Program-made: the position numbers and the translations under genes
DNA from: Kineococcus terrestris
Lineage (GTDB): Bacteria; Actinomycetota; Actinomycetes; Actinomycetales; Kineococcaceae
Reading direction: 5' to 3' (one strand)
Assembly: GCF_041020765.1 (NCBI RefSeq)
Contig: NZ_JBEUEJ010000016.1
DNA length: 64,000 nt
Shown here: piece by piece, positions 7,463-16,009 of the stretch
Layout: each line of letters opens with the position of its first letter
How positions within the stretch are numbered: position 1 is the first letter of the stretch
Notes under the pieces: model-generated
What the model was told of the DNA's origin: nothing
What the model saw: the letters and a program-made list of their open reading frames with translations, nothing else
Databases searched by the model: none

Positions 7463-9496
7463 TCACAGCGGTGAGCCGGGCGTCGTCGCCAGGGCGCCGG
7501 CGACGGCCCCGGCCGCGTCGCGCACCAGCACGACCACGAGCGGGCCGAACGGCGGCAGCCACTCGCTGACGGGCACGGCGTGCGCGTCGGCCGCCACCCG
7601 CGCGCTGCCGCGCAGGAGGTTCCCGTCCAGGGTCGTCGGCACCCGCACCCCGTCGACGTGGGCGACGTGCTCCACGGCCGCCCCGGCGGTGACGGTCGCG
7701 CTGAAGCGCACGACGGCCTCGTCCCCCTCGCCCTCCAGGACCACCTCGTCCACGGTGACGGCCAGGTCGCCCTCGGCGGCGGGCCGCGGCGCGGCGAAGA
7801 GCGCCTCGTCGGGCAGGGCGGGGGTGCGCGGCGGGGGCGTCCGGCGATCGCCCAGCGCGGCGACGGCCGCGGCGATCCGCACGAGCCGGGTGTCGCTGTG
7901 CGCGGGACCGGCGATCGTGAGGCCGACGGGCATCCCGGTGTCGGCCATCGTGCCCATCGGCACGGTGACGGTGGGGATGCCGAGGTGCCGGGGCACCAGG
8001 TTGCCGTTGGAGACCCACACGCCGTCGCGCCACGCGACGTCCGCCGAGGCCGGGTCCACGTCCGCGTCGGCGGGCGCCACGTCGGCGGCCGCGGGGAAGA
8101 CGACCGCGTCGAACCCCTCGGCCGTCAGCCAGTCCTCGAGGTCGACCTGCCGCGTGCGCTCCAGGCCGCGCAGGCCCTCCGGCAGGCTGGCGACGTCCCG
8201 CCAGTGGCGGACCCCCTCCCGGGCGCGGACGACGTAGTCGGCGAGGTCGTAGGCGATGTCGTAGTGGCGCGTGCCGTAGCGGTCCGGCAGCGCGCCGGCC
8301 GGGGCGGGGAAGACGAGCGAGGGGTCGACGTCGGCGAGCCGGTGCAGGGCGGGGTCGCCGTTGCGGCGCAGGAAGTCGTCCACCGCCCACACCGCCAGGT
8401 CGCCGACCTCGTCGTGCAGGAACTCCCGGCTGACGAAGCCGCGGTCGACGTGGTCGCGGGCGCCGTGCAGCTTCTCGTAGTTCTCGACGACCGGGAAGGC
8501 CGTCTCGACCACCTCGGCGCCCGCCGCCTCCAGGTCGGCGCGCAGGTCGGCCCACAGGTCCATCACGCTGGCGCGCGTGGCGATCGGGTGCGCATCGGCG
8601 GGGTCGGCGTTCACGTAGCGGCGGGGCACGGCCAGCCGCAGACCGGCCAGCGGCAGTTCCTCCAGGTCGGCGAACGACGGCGGGCGGACCTCGGAGGGTT
8701 TCGGCAGCTCGACCCACGGCTGCGCGCGCCAGAGGTCGCCGCCGGTGTCGGGGTCGTCGGCGACCACGGCGTCCAGCACGTGCTGCAGGTCCCGCACGGA
8801 GCGGGTGTGGGGCACGACGACGTCCATCGTCGGCACGAGCGGCCAGTTGCCGCGCAACGAGATCAGCCCGCGCGAGGGGGTGTGGGCGACGAGGGCGTTG
8901 TTCGAGGCCGGCGCCCGCCCCGACGACCACGTCTCCTCGGCCAGCCCGAACGCCGCGAACGAGGCGGCGGTCGCGGTGCCGGAACCGTTCGAGGAGCCCG
9001 AACCGAACGCGGAGGTGAGGTACGAGGCGCTGTAGGGGGACTCCGCGCGCCCGTGCACGCCCCGCTGCATCCCCCCGGCCGCCATCGGCGGCATGGTGGT
9101 CAGGCCCAGGACGACCGCCCCGGCCGCGCGCAGCCGCTCCACCGCGAACGCGTCGGCGCCGGCGACGAGGTCGACGAAGGCGGGGGAACCCGCGGCGACG
9201 GTCAGGCCCCGCACGCAGTAGCTGTCCTTGACGGTGAACGGGACGCCGTCCAGGACACCGCGCTGCTCGCCGCGCGCGCGCCGCAGGTCCGCGGCGCGCG
9301 CCTGCTCGAAGGCGGTGGGGTCGAGCACCGGCACGGAGTTCAGGCGGGGGCCGGAGCGGTCGTAGCGGCCGATCCGCTGCAGGTAGCGCGCGACCAGCTC
9401 GACGCTCGTGACCTCGCCCGTCGCGAGCGCGGCCTGCAGCTGCTCGACGTCCGCCTCGACGACGGTGAAGGCCCCGGTGTCCACGACGCGAAACAT
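7463..9496 (-). CDS. Amidase-signature family enzyme with a C-terminal extension
   Basis: 677 residues from ATG 9496. The amidase-signature core covers about 15-530: GVPFTVKDSY contains the catalytic Lys (near residue 90) and SGSSNGSGTAT holds the cis-Ser loop. The usual nucleophile motif D-T-G-G-S is replaced here by EETWSSGRAPAS, so the branch is divergent. About 150 extra residues at the C-terminus (after PPPRTPALPDEALF) look like a small beta domain. The family hydrolyses amide bonds of small molecules; the substrate is unknown. There is no signal peptide. It is divergent from a TetR gene, and a palindrome overlaps its start codon, so it is probably the repressor's target. Confidence 0.8.
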   Translation of the reverse strand: MFRVVDTGAFTVVEADVEQLQAALATGEVTSVELVARYLQRIGRYDRSGPRLNSVPVLDPTAFEQARAADLRRARGEQRGVLDGVPFTVKDSYCVRGLTVAAGSPAFVDLVAGADAFAVERLRAAGAVVLGLTTMPPMAAGGMQRGVHGRAESPYSASYLTSAFGSGSSNGSGTATAASFAAFGLAEETWSSGRAPASNNALVAHTPSRGLISLRGNWPLVPTMDVVVPHTRSVRDLQHVLDAVVADDPDTGGDLWRAQPWVELPKPSEVRPPSFADLEELPLAGLRLAVPRRYVNADPADAHPIATRASVMDLWADLRADLEAAGAEVVETAFPVVENYEKLHGARDHVDRGFVSREFLHDEVGDLAVWAVDDFLRRNGDPALHRLADVDPSLVFPAPAGALPDRYGTRHYDIAYDLADYVVRAREGVRHWRDVASLPEGLRGLERTRQVDLEDWLTAEGFDAVVFPAAADVAPADADVDPASADVAWRDGVWVSNGNLVPRHLGIPTVTVPMGTMADTGMPVGLTIAGPAHSDTRLVRIAAAVAALGDRRTPPPRTPALPDEALFAAPRPAAEGDLAVTVDEVVLEGEGDEAVVRFSATVTAGAAVEHVAHVDGVRVPTTLDGNLLRGSARVAADAHAVPVSEWLPPFGPLVVVLVRDAAGAVAGALATTPGSPL

Positions 9497-9509
9497 ACAC
9501 CGTTTGTTT
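9491..9509. promoter_or_regulatory. Candidate TetR operator overlapping the amidase start
   Basis: An imperfect palindrome, AAACATAC-acc-GTTTGTTT (7 of 8 arm positions match), is unusually AT-rich for this DNA. It covers the ATG of the amidase gene on the minus strand and lies about 77 bp before the start of the divergent tetR gene. Confidence 0.5.
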
Positions 9510-9585
9510 ATGGGCGGCCAGGGTTCCGCCGGCCCGTCCCCGGGAGGGGCGCGCCTAGACTCCCCGGCGTCCGGAGGAGGCCCCC

Positions 9586-10212
9586 ATCGCCAGACCGAAG
9601 CAGCCGCTGCTCGACCGCGCGCTCATCGCCCGCACCGCTCTCGCGCTGGTCGACCGCCACGGCCCCGACGGCGCGAGCATGCGCCGGGTCGCCGCCCACC
9701 TCGGCGTCAACCCCGCCTCGCTCTACAACCACGTCCCCGACCGCGCCGCCCTCGTCGAGGACGTGCGCGCGCTGGTGTCCGCCCGCATCGACTCCCGGCC
9801 CCTGCGCACGATGGCGTGGGAGGACGGCCTGGTCGCCTGGGCGCGCTCCTACCGCGCGGCGTTCGCGCGTCACCACCGGGCGATCCCGCTGCTGATGACC
9901 ACCCGGGCCTCGGCGCCGGTGCTGCTGGCCCAGTACGAGGACTTCGCCGTGGCCGCGGAGGCCGCCGGGTGGGACAGCCGCGACGTGCTGCCCCTGCTGA
10001 CCGCCTTCGAGTCGTTCGTCCTCGGCAGCGTCCTCGACATGTCCGGGCCGGCCGTCGTGTTCGACCCCACCGGCCAGGAGGAGGAGTTCCCGCGGTTCGC
10101 GGCGGCGTACGCCACCCTCGCCGACGAGGACCGGGCCGACCCGGTCGCCACGCGCGCGTTCGAGACGGGCCTGCGGATGCTCGTCGCCTCCGCGCGGCCC
10201 GCGCCGCGCTGA
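9586..10212 (+). CDS. TetR-family regulator with a likely AUC start codon
   Basis: 208 residues. The helix-turn-helix (MRRVAAHLGVNPASLYNHV) is preceded in frame by a normal TetR first helix, ARPKQPLLDRALIARTALAL. No ATG, GTG or TTG lies between the upstream in-frame stop (TAG 9556) and that helix. ATC at 9586 sits six bases after a perfect GGAGGAGG and gives the expected family start. The first ATG, at 9679, would delete helix 1 and part of the HTH. The C-terminal part is a TetR ligand-binding fold. It probably regulates the divergent amidase. A sequencing error at the start codon is the simple alternative. Confidence 0.75.
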   Translation: MARPKQPLLDRALIARTALALVDRHGPDGASMRRVAAHLGVNPASLYNHVPDRAALVEDVRALVSARIDSRPLRTMAWEDGLVAWARSYRAAFARHHRAIPLLMTTRASAPVLLAQYEDFAVAAEAAGWDSRDVLPLLTAFESFVLGSVLDMSGPAVVFDPTGQEEEFPRFAAAYATLADEDRADPVATRAFETGLRMLVASARPAPR

Positions 10213-10227
10213 CCGCGGTCACCGCGG

Positions 10228-11097
10228 TCACCCCCGCGCGGCCACGTCCTCCAGGACGGCCAGCCGCTCGCGGCTGCGCGCCCCGGTGGGCCACAGGACC
10301 GCGACGGTGCCGAACCCGAGAGCGGCGTACCTGCCGGCGGCGTCCCGGAACGCCTCGACCGAGTCGAGGGGACGTTCGTCGCCGTACCCGAGGACGACCA
10401 GGCGCGACAGGCTCCCGGCCTCGCGGCCGCTGCGGGCGCACGCCTCGTCCAGGGCCGCCGACTGGCGGCGCACCTCCTCCCACGCGGTGCGGCCCGCGCG
10501 TGCGACGTCCTGGGTGATCCACAGGTCGGCGCGCGCGGCCGCCAGGGCGAGACCGCGCGGTCCGGTCGCGGCGACGGCCAGGGGGACGCGCCGCGACGGC
10601 CCGCCGCCGAGGGCGACGTCCCGCGCGCCGAACCACCGGCCCGAGGACGTGACCCGGTCGCGGGAGAGGAGGTCGTCGCCCAGCTCGACCCACTCGCGGA
10701 ACCTCTCGGCGCGCTCGGCCGGTGTCCACGGGCCCCCGCCGAGGGCGTCGGAGTCCACGCCCGGGCCGCCGGCGCCGACCCCGAGGACGAAGCGCCCCCC
10801 GCTGACCGCGTCCAGGGCGAGGGCCGCCTTCGCCGCGGTGACGGGGTGGCGGAAGTTCGGCGACGTGACCATCGTCCCCAGCCCGATCCTCGACGTGGTG
10901 GCGGCGGCCGCGGCCAGGACCGTCCACGCGTCGTGCCAGACGGGCCGGCCGCCGAGGTCGAGGTGGTCCCACAGCCACCCGCGGCGCAACCCCCACCGCT
11001 CGGCCAGCAGCCACCGCTCGCGCAGTTCCGGCCACGGCCCGTCCGGCCAGAGCACGACGTCCACCGCCGTCCCCCGCGGCGCAGCGTCCTCGGTCAC
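10228..11097 (-). CDS. Luciferase-like (LLM class) flavin-dependent oxidoreductase
   Basis: 289 residues from GTG 11097, which follows a GAGGGGGTGCGGA stretch. The bacterial luciferase-like barrel is visible as WLLAERWGLRRGWLWDHL, TSRIGLGTMVTSPNFRHP and SGGRFVLGVGAGGPGVD, followed by VPLAVAATGPRGLALAA, the usual second half of F420- or FMN-dependent members. In Actinobacteria many such enzymes use F420; the substrate cannot be told. It is convergent with tetR, only 15 bp away, and divergent from phzF-like 11256. Confidence 0.8.
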   Translation of the reverse strand: MTEDAAPRGTAVDVVLWPDGPWPELRERWLLAERWGLRRGWLWDHLDLGGRPVWHDAWTVLAAAAATTSRIGLGTMVTSPNFRHPVTAAKAALALDAVSGGRFVLGVGAGGPGVDSDALGGGPWTPAERAERFREWVELGDDLLSRDRVTSSGRWFGARDVALGGGPSRRVPLAVAATGPRGLALAAARADLWITQDVARAGRTAWEEVRRQSAALDEACARSGREAGSLSRLVVLGYGDERPLDSVEAFRDAAGRYAALGFGTVAVLWPTGARSRERLAVLEDVAARG

Positions 11098-11255
11098 TCC
11101 GCACCCCCTCGCTCCCGGCGGGGACCGTACGGCGCCCGGACCGGTCGCCACCGGGAGTTCCGGCTGCCGGGGATCGGTCGGCAATCCCGCACCGGTCGAG
11201 CCGCGCGGCGCTACGGTCGGGCGGCCCCGGACGTCCCCGGCACGAGGAGCGAGCG

Positions 11256-12152
11256 ATGCAGGAGTTCACGACCAGCGGTGCGCCCGCCGCCCGCCCGGCC
11301 GGTCCGGAGGTGCTGCGCTACACCGCGTTCAGCACCGACCCCGCCGGCGGGAACCCCGCCGGTGTCGTGCTCGACGCCACCGGCCTGGACGAGCGGGAGA
11401 TGCTGGCGATCGCCGCCGACGTCGGGTACTCCGAGACCGCCTTCCTCGTGCCGGGGGAGGGCGGGCTGGACGTGCGCTACTTCAGCCCGCTGGCCGAGGT
11501 GACCTTCTGCGGGCACGCCACCATCGCCTCGGCCGTCGCCCGCGCCGAGCGCCACGGCGGCGGGAACCTCACCTACCGCACGGCCGCCGGGCCGGTGGAG
11601 GTCCGCACCGAGCGGGCGCCCGACGGCTCGTGGCGGGCGACGCTGACCAGCGTCGCGCCCCGCACGGTCGCGCTGGCCGTCGAGGACCTGCGGACCCTCC
11701 TCGACGTCCTGGGCTGGTCGCCGGACGACCTCGACCCGGACCTGCCGCCGCGCACCGCCTACGCCGGGGCGTGGCACCCGGTGCTGGCCGCCCGCACGCG
11801 CGAGCGCTTGGCCGCGCTGGACTACGACCTGGCGGCGCTGGGTGGGCTCATGGCCGAGCGGGGCTGGACGACCGTCGACCTCGTCCACCGCCAGGACGCG
11901 CGCACCTTCCACGCGCGCAACCCGTTCCCGCCCGGCGGCGTCGTCGAGGACCCCGCCACCGGGGCGGCCGCCGCGGCGCTCGGCGGGTACCTGCGCGAGG
12001 GCGGGCACGTCGCCCTCCCCGCGAGGATCACCGTCCTGCAGGGGCACGACATGGGCCGCCCCAGCGTGCTGGAGGTGACGATCCCCGCCGACCTCGCCGC
12101 GGGGATCGCCGTCACCGGGACGGCGGTGGCGCTGACCGCGACCGGCGGTTGA
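11256..12152 (+). CDS. PhzF-family isomerase/epimerase-like protein
   Basis: 298 residues, normal for PhzF. The N-terminal half has FSTDPAGGNPAGVVL and the active-site motif GYSETAFL, whose Glu is the family's catalytic acid/base. YFSPLAEVTFCGHATIASA and the second-half motif GVVEDPATGAAAAALGGYL are both diagnostic. The fold is the duplicated diaminopimelate-epimerase type. No phenazine genes are nearby, so this is the widespread PhzF-like branch of unknown substrate. ATG 11256 follows GAGGAGCGAGCG. It looks monocistronic. Confidence 0.85.
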   Translation: MQEFTTSGAPAARPAGPEVLRYTAFSTDPAGGNPAGVVLDATGLDEREMLAIAADVGYSETAFLVPGEGGLDVRYFSPLAEVTFCGHATIASAVARAERHGGGNLTYRTAAGPVEVRTERAPDGSWRATLTSVAPRTVALAVEDLRTLLDVLGWSPDDLDPDLPPRTAYAGAWHPVLAARTRERLAALDYDLAALGGLMAERGWTTVDLVHRQDARTFHARNPFPPGGVVEDPATGAAAAALGGYLREGGHVALPARITVLQGHDMGRPSVLEVTIPADLAAGIAVTGTAVALTATGG

Positions 12153-12312
12153 CGGCTCGGCCTGTACGAGGCGTCGGCCTGAGCGGTCGTCGCTCGCCAT
12201 CGCCGCACGGCCGGTGGTGAGCAGGGCGAGTCCGGTGATCCGGCTCCGGGAAGACCTCGCTCTGCCAGGATGCCGACCGTTCGAGGACGCTGATCGGGGG
12301 AGCTGGACGACG

Positions 12313-12882
12313 ATGACTCAGGCCGGTGAACTCGCTGCTGTCGCGCCGTGGTGGGCGACGCTCCTCCTCGGCGGTGGTGCCGTTGCGATCATGACTTCGG
12401 TGGGCAGCCAGCTGGCGGTGCTGGTCCGGTCACGGCGGCAGCGCGCGGAGGACGTCCGCTCAGCAGCCCGACTCGTCATCGCGGACCTCTACGCGTTCCA
12501 GAACCAGATCACGGCTGACGTCCTAGGCAGGGGCCCCTTCAGCGGTGGGCAGGGCGAGGTGATGCCTCGGCTGTCCAGCGCCGCTGACGAGCGGCGTCTG
12601 TCCGACAACCTCCACGGGGAACCCTGGTTGAAGGTGATGGGGTCCCTCACCCGCATGCACGGCTACCAGCGGTTGTCGCCTCGAGATCGAGTCGCGTACC
12701 ACCGCAAGGACCCCGCCAACGTGCTCGAGATGTACCAGTACGTCGAGGAGGTCCGGCGCACGCTGACCAGCACCGCGCGGCACAGGCACCGTGCGCACGC
12801 CCACATGGACGGCGTGGTCGTCGCACTGAACGCTCTCGCGGCGGAGCGCGCGTCCGGTGGGGAAGAACCACGTGTGGGTTGA
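12313..12882 (+). CDS. Membrane-anchored hypothetical protein, 189 aa
   Basis: ATG 12313 is preceded by GGGGGAGC. Residues ~12-35 (WWATLLLGGGAVAIMTSVGSQ) form one membrane segment. The rest is a soluble, mostly helical domain with basic and histidine-rich end (TARHRHRAHAHMDG). No known family. Codon use is less extreme in GC than in the genes before it, hinting at a different origin. It is convergent with the next gene. Confidence 0.6.
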   Translation: MTQAGELAAVAPWWATLLLGGGAVAIMTSVGSQLAVLVRSRRQRAEDVRSAARLVIADLYAFQNQITADVLGRGPFSGGQGEVMPRLSSAADERRLSDNLHGEPWLKVMGSLTRMHGYQRLSPRDRVAYHRKDPANVLEMYQYVEEVRRTLTSTARHRHRAHAHMDGVVVALNALAAERASGGEEPRVG

Positions 12883-13050
12883 CTGAGCTGTCTTCTCCGG
12901 GTCCTGTGCTGCCGCGGTGACCAGGCGGACCCAGCTCGTGCGGTCTGAGATCGGGCGCCGCCCGGTCGTCCTCGGCCCAGCCGACCGACTGCGCACAGCT
13001 CGGCTCTGCGAGAAGTCCGACGGTGAGCGAGCTCTCCCGGTGTGGGGTCG

Positions 13051-13728
13051 TCAGCGTGAGGCGGACCTGCGCTCAAGCCAGATCACAACCTGAGCCTTGA
13101 ACGGTTGCAGACGGCGGTAGGCCCGCTGAGACAGCTCGATCTCCCACGACCGCTCGCTGGCGCGCTTCATCTCAGCGTGGATGTGGATGAGGTTGCGGGC
13201 CGAGTAGAACTCGACGAGGTCGTCCGCCAGCGGCTGATCGATGATTCCCAGTTGGACGGCCGCGGCGACCTTCTGGTCGAAGCGGACCTTTGAGATGTCC
13301 AAGCTCCTTCGCCTCCGGACGGCCCCCACCACGAGATGGGCGTCGTCGTTCGGCAGCGCCCGGATCTTGTCCATGAGGCGCTGCGGAAGGGGTCGCTCGA
13401 CCAGCGTCTCGTACGCGGTGAGCGCCTCTACGACCGGCGAGCCTGCCGCCTCCGTGAACAGGAGGTGGTGAACGCAGGCCTCGTAGATGGAGGCGTACTG
13501 CTGCACCTGGAGCTGCACTTGAGCGCGCGCCGCCCACGCATCGTGCAGCCGCAGGCCTTCCCACAGCTTGTAGAGGTAGCGGGCTGCGAAGAATTCCTCA
13601 CCCAGACGTGCTCTCAGGTCAGTGTCGCTGATGAAGTCGAAGTGCTCGACGTGCCACTGCAGGTCTCCTTCCAGGTCCTTGCGCGCATACTCGTCCACGT
13701 GCTGACTCGTGTCTGGGGGCAGCGGCAC
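13051..13728 (-). CDS. Hypothetical helical protein with a HEPN-like motif
   Basis: 225 residues, predicted all-helical and soluble (LYKLWEGLRLHDAWAARAQ, VHHLLFTEAAGSPVVEAL). Near the C-terminus, YSARNLIHIHAEMKR contains Arg-x5-His, the pattern of HEPN ribonuclease or nucleotidyltransferase-partner domains. The resemblance is by eye only, and no toxin-antitoxin partner is adjacent. Like the previous gene it has lower-GC codon use. ATG 13728 is the start. Function unknown. Confidence 0.55.
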   Translation of the reverse strand: MPLPPDTSQHVDEYARKDLEGDLQWHVEHFDFISDTDLRARLGEEFFAARYLYKLWEGLRLHDAWAARAQVQLQVQQYASIYEACVHHLLFTEAAGSPVVEALTAYETLVERPLPQRLMDKIRALPNDDAHLVVGAVRRRRSLDISKVRFDQKVAAAVQLGIIDQPLADDLVEFYSARNLIHIHAEMKRASERSWEIELSQRAYRRLQPFKAQVVIWLERRSASR

Positions 13729-14140
13729 GCACCCAACCTACGCGCGGACTCTGCGCCAGTCGTGGCGCGCCGCCCCGGTGGGTCCCGTCTTGGGCCGAGG
13801 TGCCCGACCTTGCGCTTCCTCCCTCCGGGCGTGCCCTCGCCGCTGCGGTCCTGCCAACGAGCTTGGCGCGGAGAGCGGGTGCTGCAGCTGTTCAGGTGCG
13901 GGCCATCGGGCTTGTCCGCGACGGCAATCAGTCACGCCCACCCAGCGGAGGCGTTGCCTCCGACTGCGACAGCGCCACGTCGGCAGACATCCTCTGCGAG
14001 GGAGAAGACGCAAGCCGTCCGTGCGCTGGCTCGCGGCTGAGTCTCCTGGAGCTCACGTCGTCGTCGTGTCAGGCGCGTGACTGGACGGCGACCACAGGAC
14101 GGAAGTCGAGCCCAGCGACGCGGCTGGGCCGGAAGGGGCG
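13729..14140. other. Intergenic stretch, nothing recognised
   Basis: About 410 bp between a minus-strand start (13728) and the end of pdxY (14141). Short reading frames exist on both strands but none has a convincing start site or domain. I see no strong hairpin or repeat. Confidence 0.4.
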
Positions 14141-14992
14141 TCAGCGCACGCGCTCCGCGGTGAACTGCATCCGCGGGTTCGCGAAGGCGTCCTGCGCCTG
14201 GACGATCTGCAGCTCCCGCTCGCCGGAGCGGTAGGTGTGCTCGATGAGGTCGAAGACGCTGGAGGTGGTGCGCTCCAGCGCGGCCTTGGCGTCGCCGGTG
14301 GAGCGGTAGAGCGCCGCGAACAGCGCTGCGGTGACGTCCCCGGACCCATTGGCCTTGAACGGCAGCCGCGGGGTGCGCACGATCCACCCGCCGGCGTCGT
14401 CGACGGCGAGCATCTCCAGGACGTCGTCGCCCGTCTCGGGCCGCTCCACGCTCGTGACGAGCACCGTCGAGGGGCCCATCGCGCGGGCCGCGTCCACGGA
14501 GGCCAGCGTGGACTCCAGCGTCGTCGGCTCCGTGCCGGTGAGGAAACCGAGCTCGAACTGGTTCGGGGTGATGATGTCGGCGACCGGTACGACGCGGTCG
14601 CGCAGCAGGTGCGGGATCTCCGGGGCGACGAAGCACCCGGACTTCGCGTTGCCCATCACGGGATCGCACGCGTACACGGCCGAGGGGTTCGCGGCCTTGA
14701 CCCGCCGGACCGCGTCGACGATGACGTCGCCGATGCCGGTGCCGCCCTGGTAGCCGGACAGGACGACGTCGATCGTCGGGAACACGCCCCGCTCCTCGAC
14801 GCCGGTGATGACGTCCCGCACGTCCTCGGCGGCCATGACGGGACCCCGCCAGGCGCCGTAGCCGGTGTGGTTGGAGAAGTTCACGGTGTGGACGGGGACC
14901 ACTTCCACGCCGATGCGCTGCAGGGGGAACACGGCGGCGGAGTTCCCGACGTGGCCGTGGGCCACCGCCGACTGGACGGACAGGACGATCAC
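14141..14992 (-). CDS. pdxY: Pyridoxal kinase PdxY
   Basis: 283 residues from GTG 14992 with GAAGGG seven bases upstream. The family start is clear (SVQSAVAHGHVGNSAAVFPLQ), then HTVNFSNHTGYGAWRG, YACDPVMGN, ITPNQFELGFLTG and the ribokinase-fold anion hole and base KANGSGDVTAALF. It phosphorylates pyridoxal to pyridoxal 5'-phosphate in the salvage pathway, in the cytosol. A hairpin on its upstream side probably ends transcription from the neighbouring minus-strand genes. The C-terminus is of normal length. Confidence 0.95.
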   Translation of the reverse strand: MIVLSVQSAVAHGHVGNSAAVFPLQRIGVEVVPVHTVNFSNHTGYGAWRGPVMAAEDVRDVITGVEERGVFPTIDVVLSGYQGGTGIGDVIVDAVRRVKAANPSAVYACDPVMGNAKSGCFVAPEIPHLLRDRVVPVADIITPNQFELGFLTGTEPTTLESTLASVDAARAMGPSTVLVTSVERPETGDDVLEMLAVDDAGGWIVRTPRLPFKANGSGDVTAALFAALYRSTGDAKAALERTTSSVFDLIEHTYRSGERELQIVQAQDAFANPRMQFTAERVR

Positions 14993-15052
14993 GGGTTCAG
15001 CCCTTCGACGGTGCGGGACGTGGAGCACGAGCTCGCGACCGGACGCACGCTG

Positions 15053-15094
15053 CCGCCGCGGGCTCGGGGGAGCCTACCCACCGGCCCGCGGCGG
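15053..15094 (-). terminator. Hairpin between the 15.1 kb gene pair and pdxY
   Basis: Perfect 11-bp arms CCGCCGCGGGC (15053-15063) and GCCCGCGGCGG (15084-15094) flank a 20-nt loop. It lies just downstream of the minus-strand gene ending at 15116 and upstream of pdxY. No T tract is present. Confidence 0.5.
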
Positions 15095-15115
15095 CGCGTG
15101 CCGCGCGGGGCCACG

Positions 15116-15589
15116 TCAGCGGCGTCGCCGCAGGCCCCACCGCGTCGCGGCGACGACGGCGATCACGACCAGCGCGCCGGCCCCGGCGAGCGCCGCACCG
15201 CGCGCACCGGCCGCCCGCACGGCACCGGCCCGGTGCAGGCGCACCCGCGGGCTCCCGAGCACCACCCGGCCGAACCGGGAGTCCACGCCCGCGCCGACGT
15301 CCAGCACCGGCCCCTCGGGGGTGAGCACGCGGGCCGACAGCCCCGCGGCGGCCAGCTCCTCGGACACGCGGGCCAGCGCCGCCGCCCGGGTGCGACCGCC
15401 CCGCAGCCCCGCCGCGGCGGCCGCCTCCTGGACCCGCTCGGCGAGGGCGCCGGCGTCCGCGGTGCGCACCAGCAGCTGCGTCCCGTCGGCCTCGACGCGC
15501 ACGTCGAGGCCGTCGAGCTGCAGCGACAGGTCGGCGCTGAGCCGCAGACCCGCCGGGAGCGACCCGGCGGGCGGTGGGGCAGCGCTCAC
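15116..15589 (-). CDS. Hypothetical protein with C-terminal membrane anchor, 157 aa
   Basis: GTG 15589 overlaps the stop of the upstream gene by 4 bp (GTGA), so the two are translationally coupled. Residues ~15-115 resemble a small alpha/beta lipid- or ligand-binding fold (LRLSADLSLQLDGLDVRVEA, ALARVSEELAAAGLSARVLT). One membrane helix (AALAGAGALVVIAVVAATRW) sits near the C-terminus, followed by RRRR facing the cytosol. Not a family I can name. Confidence 0.65.
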   Translation of the reverse strand: MSAAPPPAGSLPAGLRLSADLSLQLDGLDVRVEADGTQLLVRTADAGALAERVQEAAAAAGLRGGRTRAAALARVSEELAAAGLSARVLTPEGPVLDVGAGVDSRFGRVVLGSPRVRLHRAGAVRAAGARGAALAGAGALVVIAVVAATRWGLRRRR

Positions 15590-15864
15590 CCGCGGCTCGC
15601 GTCCTCGGCGGTCGTGATGCGCAGGACCCCGTTCAGCTTCCACGTCGCGCGCGGCGCGTCCGGGCCCGTCTCGCGGGGGACCTCCACCTGCATGTCGACG
15701 AACTCGTAGTTGATGGCCGCGCCGCGGCCCGTGAGGTAGCTCCACATCTCGCGGAACAGGTCGGAGAAGCTGGTGGTCTCCTGGCCGGTGACGTCGGAGG
15801 TCCCCGAGGCCGTGCGCACGGAGGCGCTGCTGGCGGCGCTGCTGGTGTCGGCGGAGGTGGTCAC
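15586..15864 (-). CDS. Hypothetical protein, 92 aa
   Basis: ATG 15864. A Ser/Thr-rich first third is followed by a conserved-looking part: FSDLFREMWSYLTGRGA and INYEFVDMQVEVP, then ATWKLNGVLRITTAED. No membrane segment. It is coupled to the membrane-anchored gene downstream by a GTGA overlap, suggesting they act together. I have a vague memory of similar unnamed actinobacterial pairs but no function. Confidence 0.65.
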   Translation of the reverse strand: MTTSADTSSAASSASVRTASGTSDVTGQETTSFSDLFREMWSYLTGRGAAINYEFVDMQVEVPRETGPDAPRATWKLNGVLRITTAEDASRG

Positions 15865-16009
15865 GTCGTGCCCTTCGTCGCGGTCGGTCGCCCGGCGTCC
15901 CGCGGGCGCTGAGCCGAGTGTGGCCGGGCGCCGGGGACCCCGCCACCCGCGGACCGGCCGCCACCGGGAGGGGTGGCGGGCGGCGGGCGTCCGGGCCGGA
16001 CCGGTCGCG

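Noticed and set aside
3350..7474. A 1374-residue plus-strand frame and a 1730-residue minus-strand frame (4308-9500)
   Set aside because: Both run opposite to or across clear genes (CWB2 protein, amidase) in another frame and consist of Arg/Ala/Gly/Pro-rich text typical of antisense or shifted frames in very GC-rich DNA.
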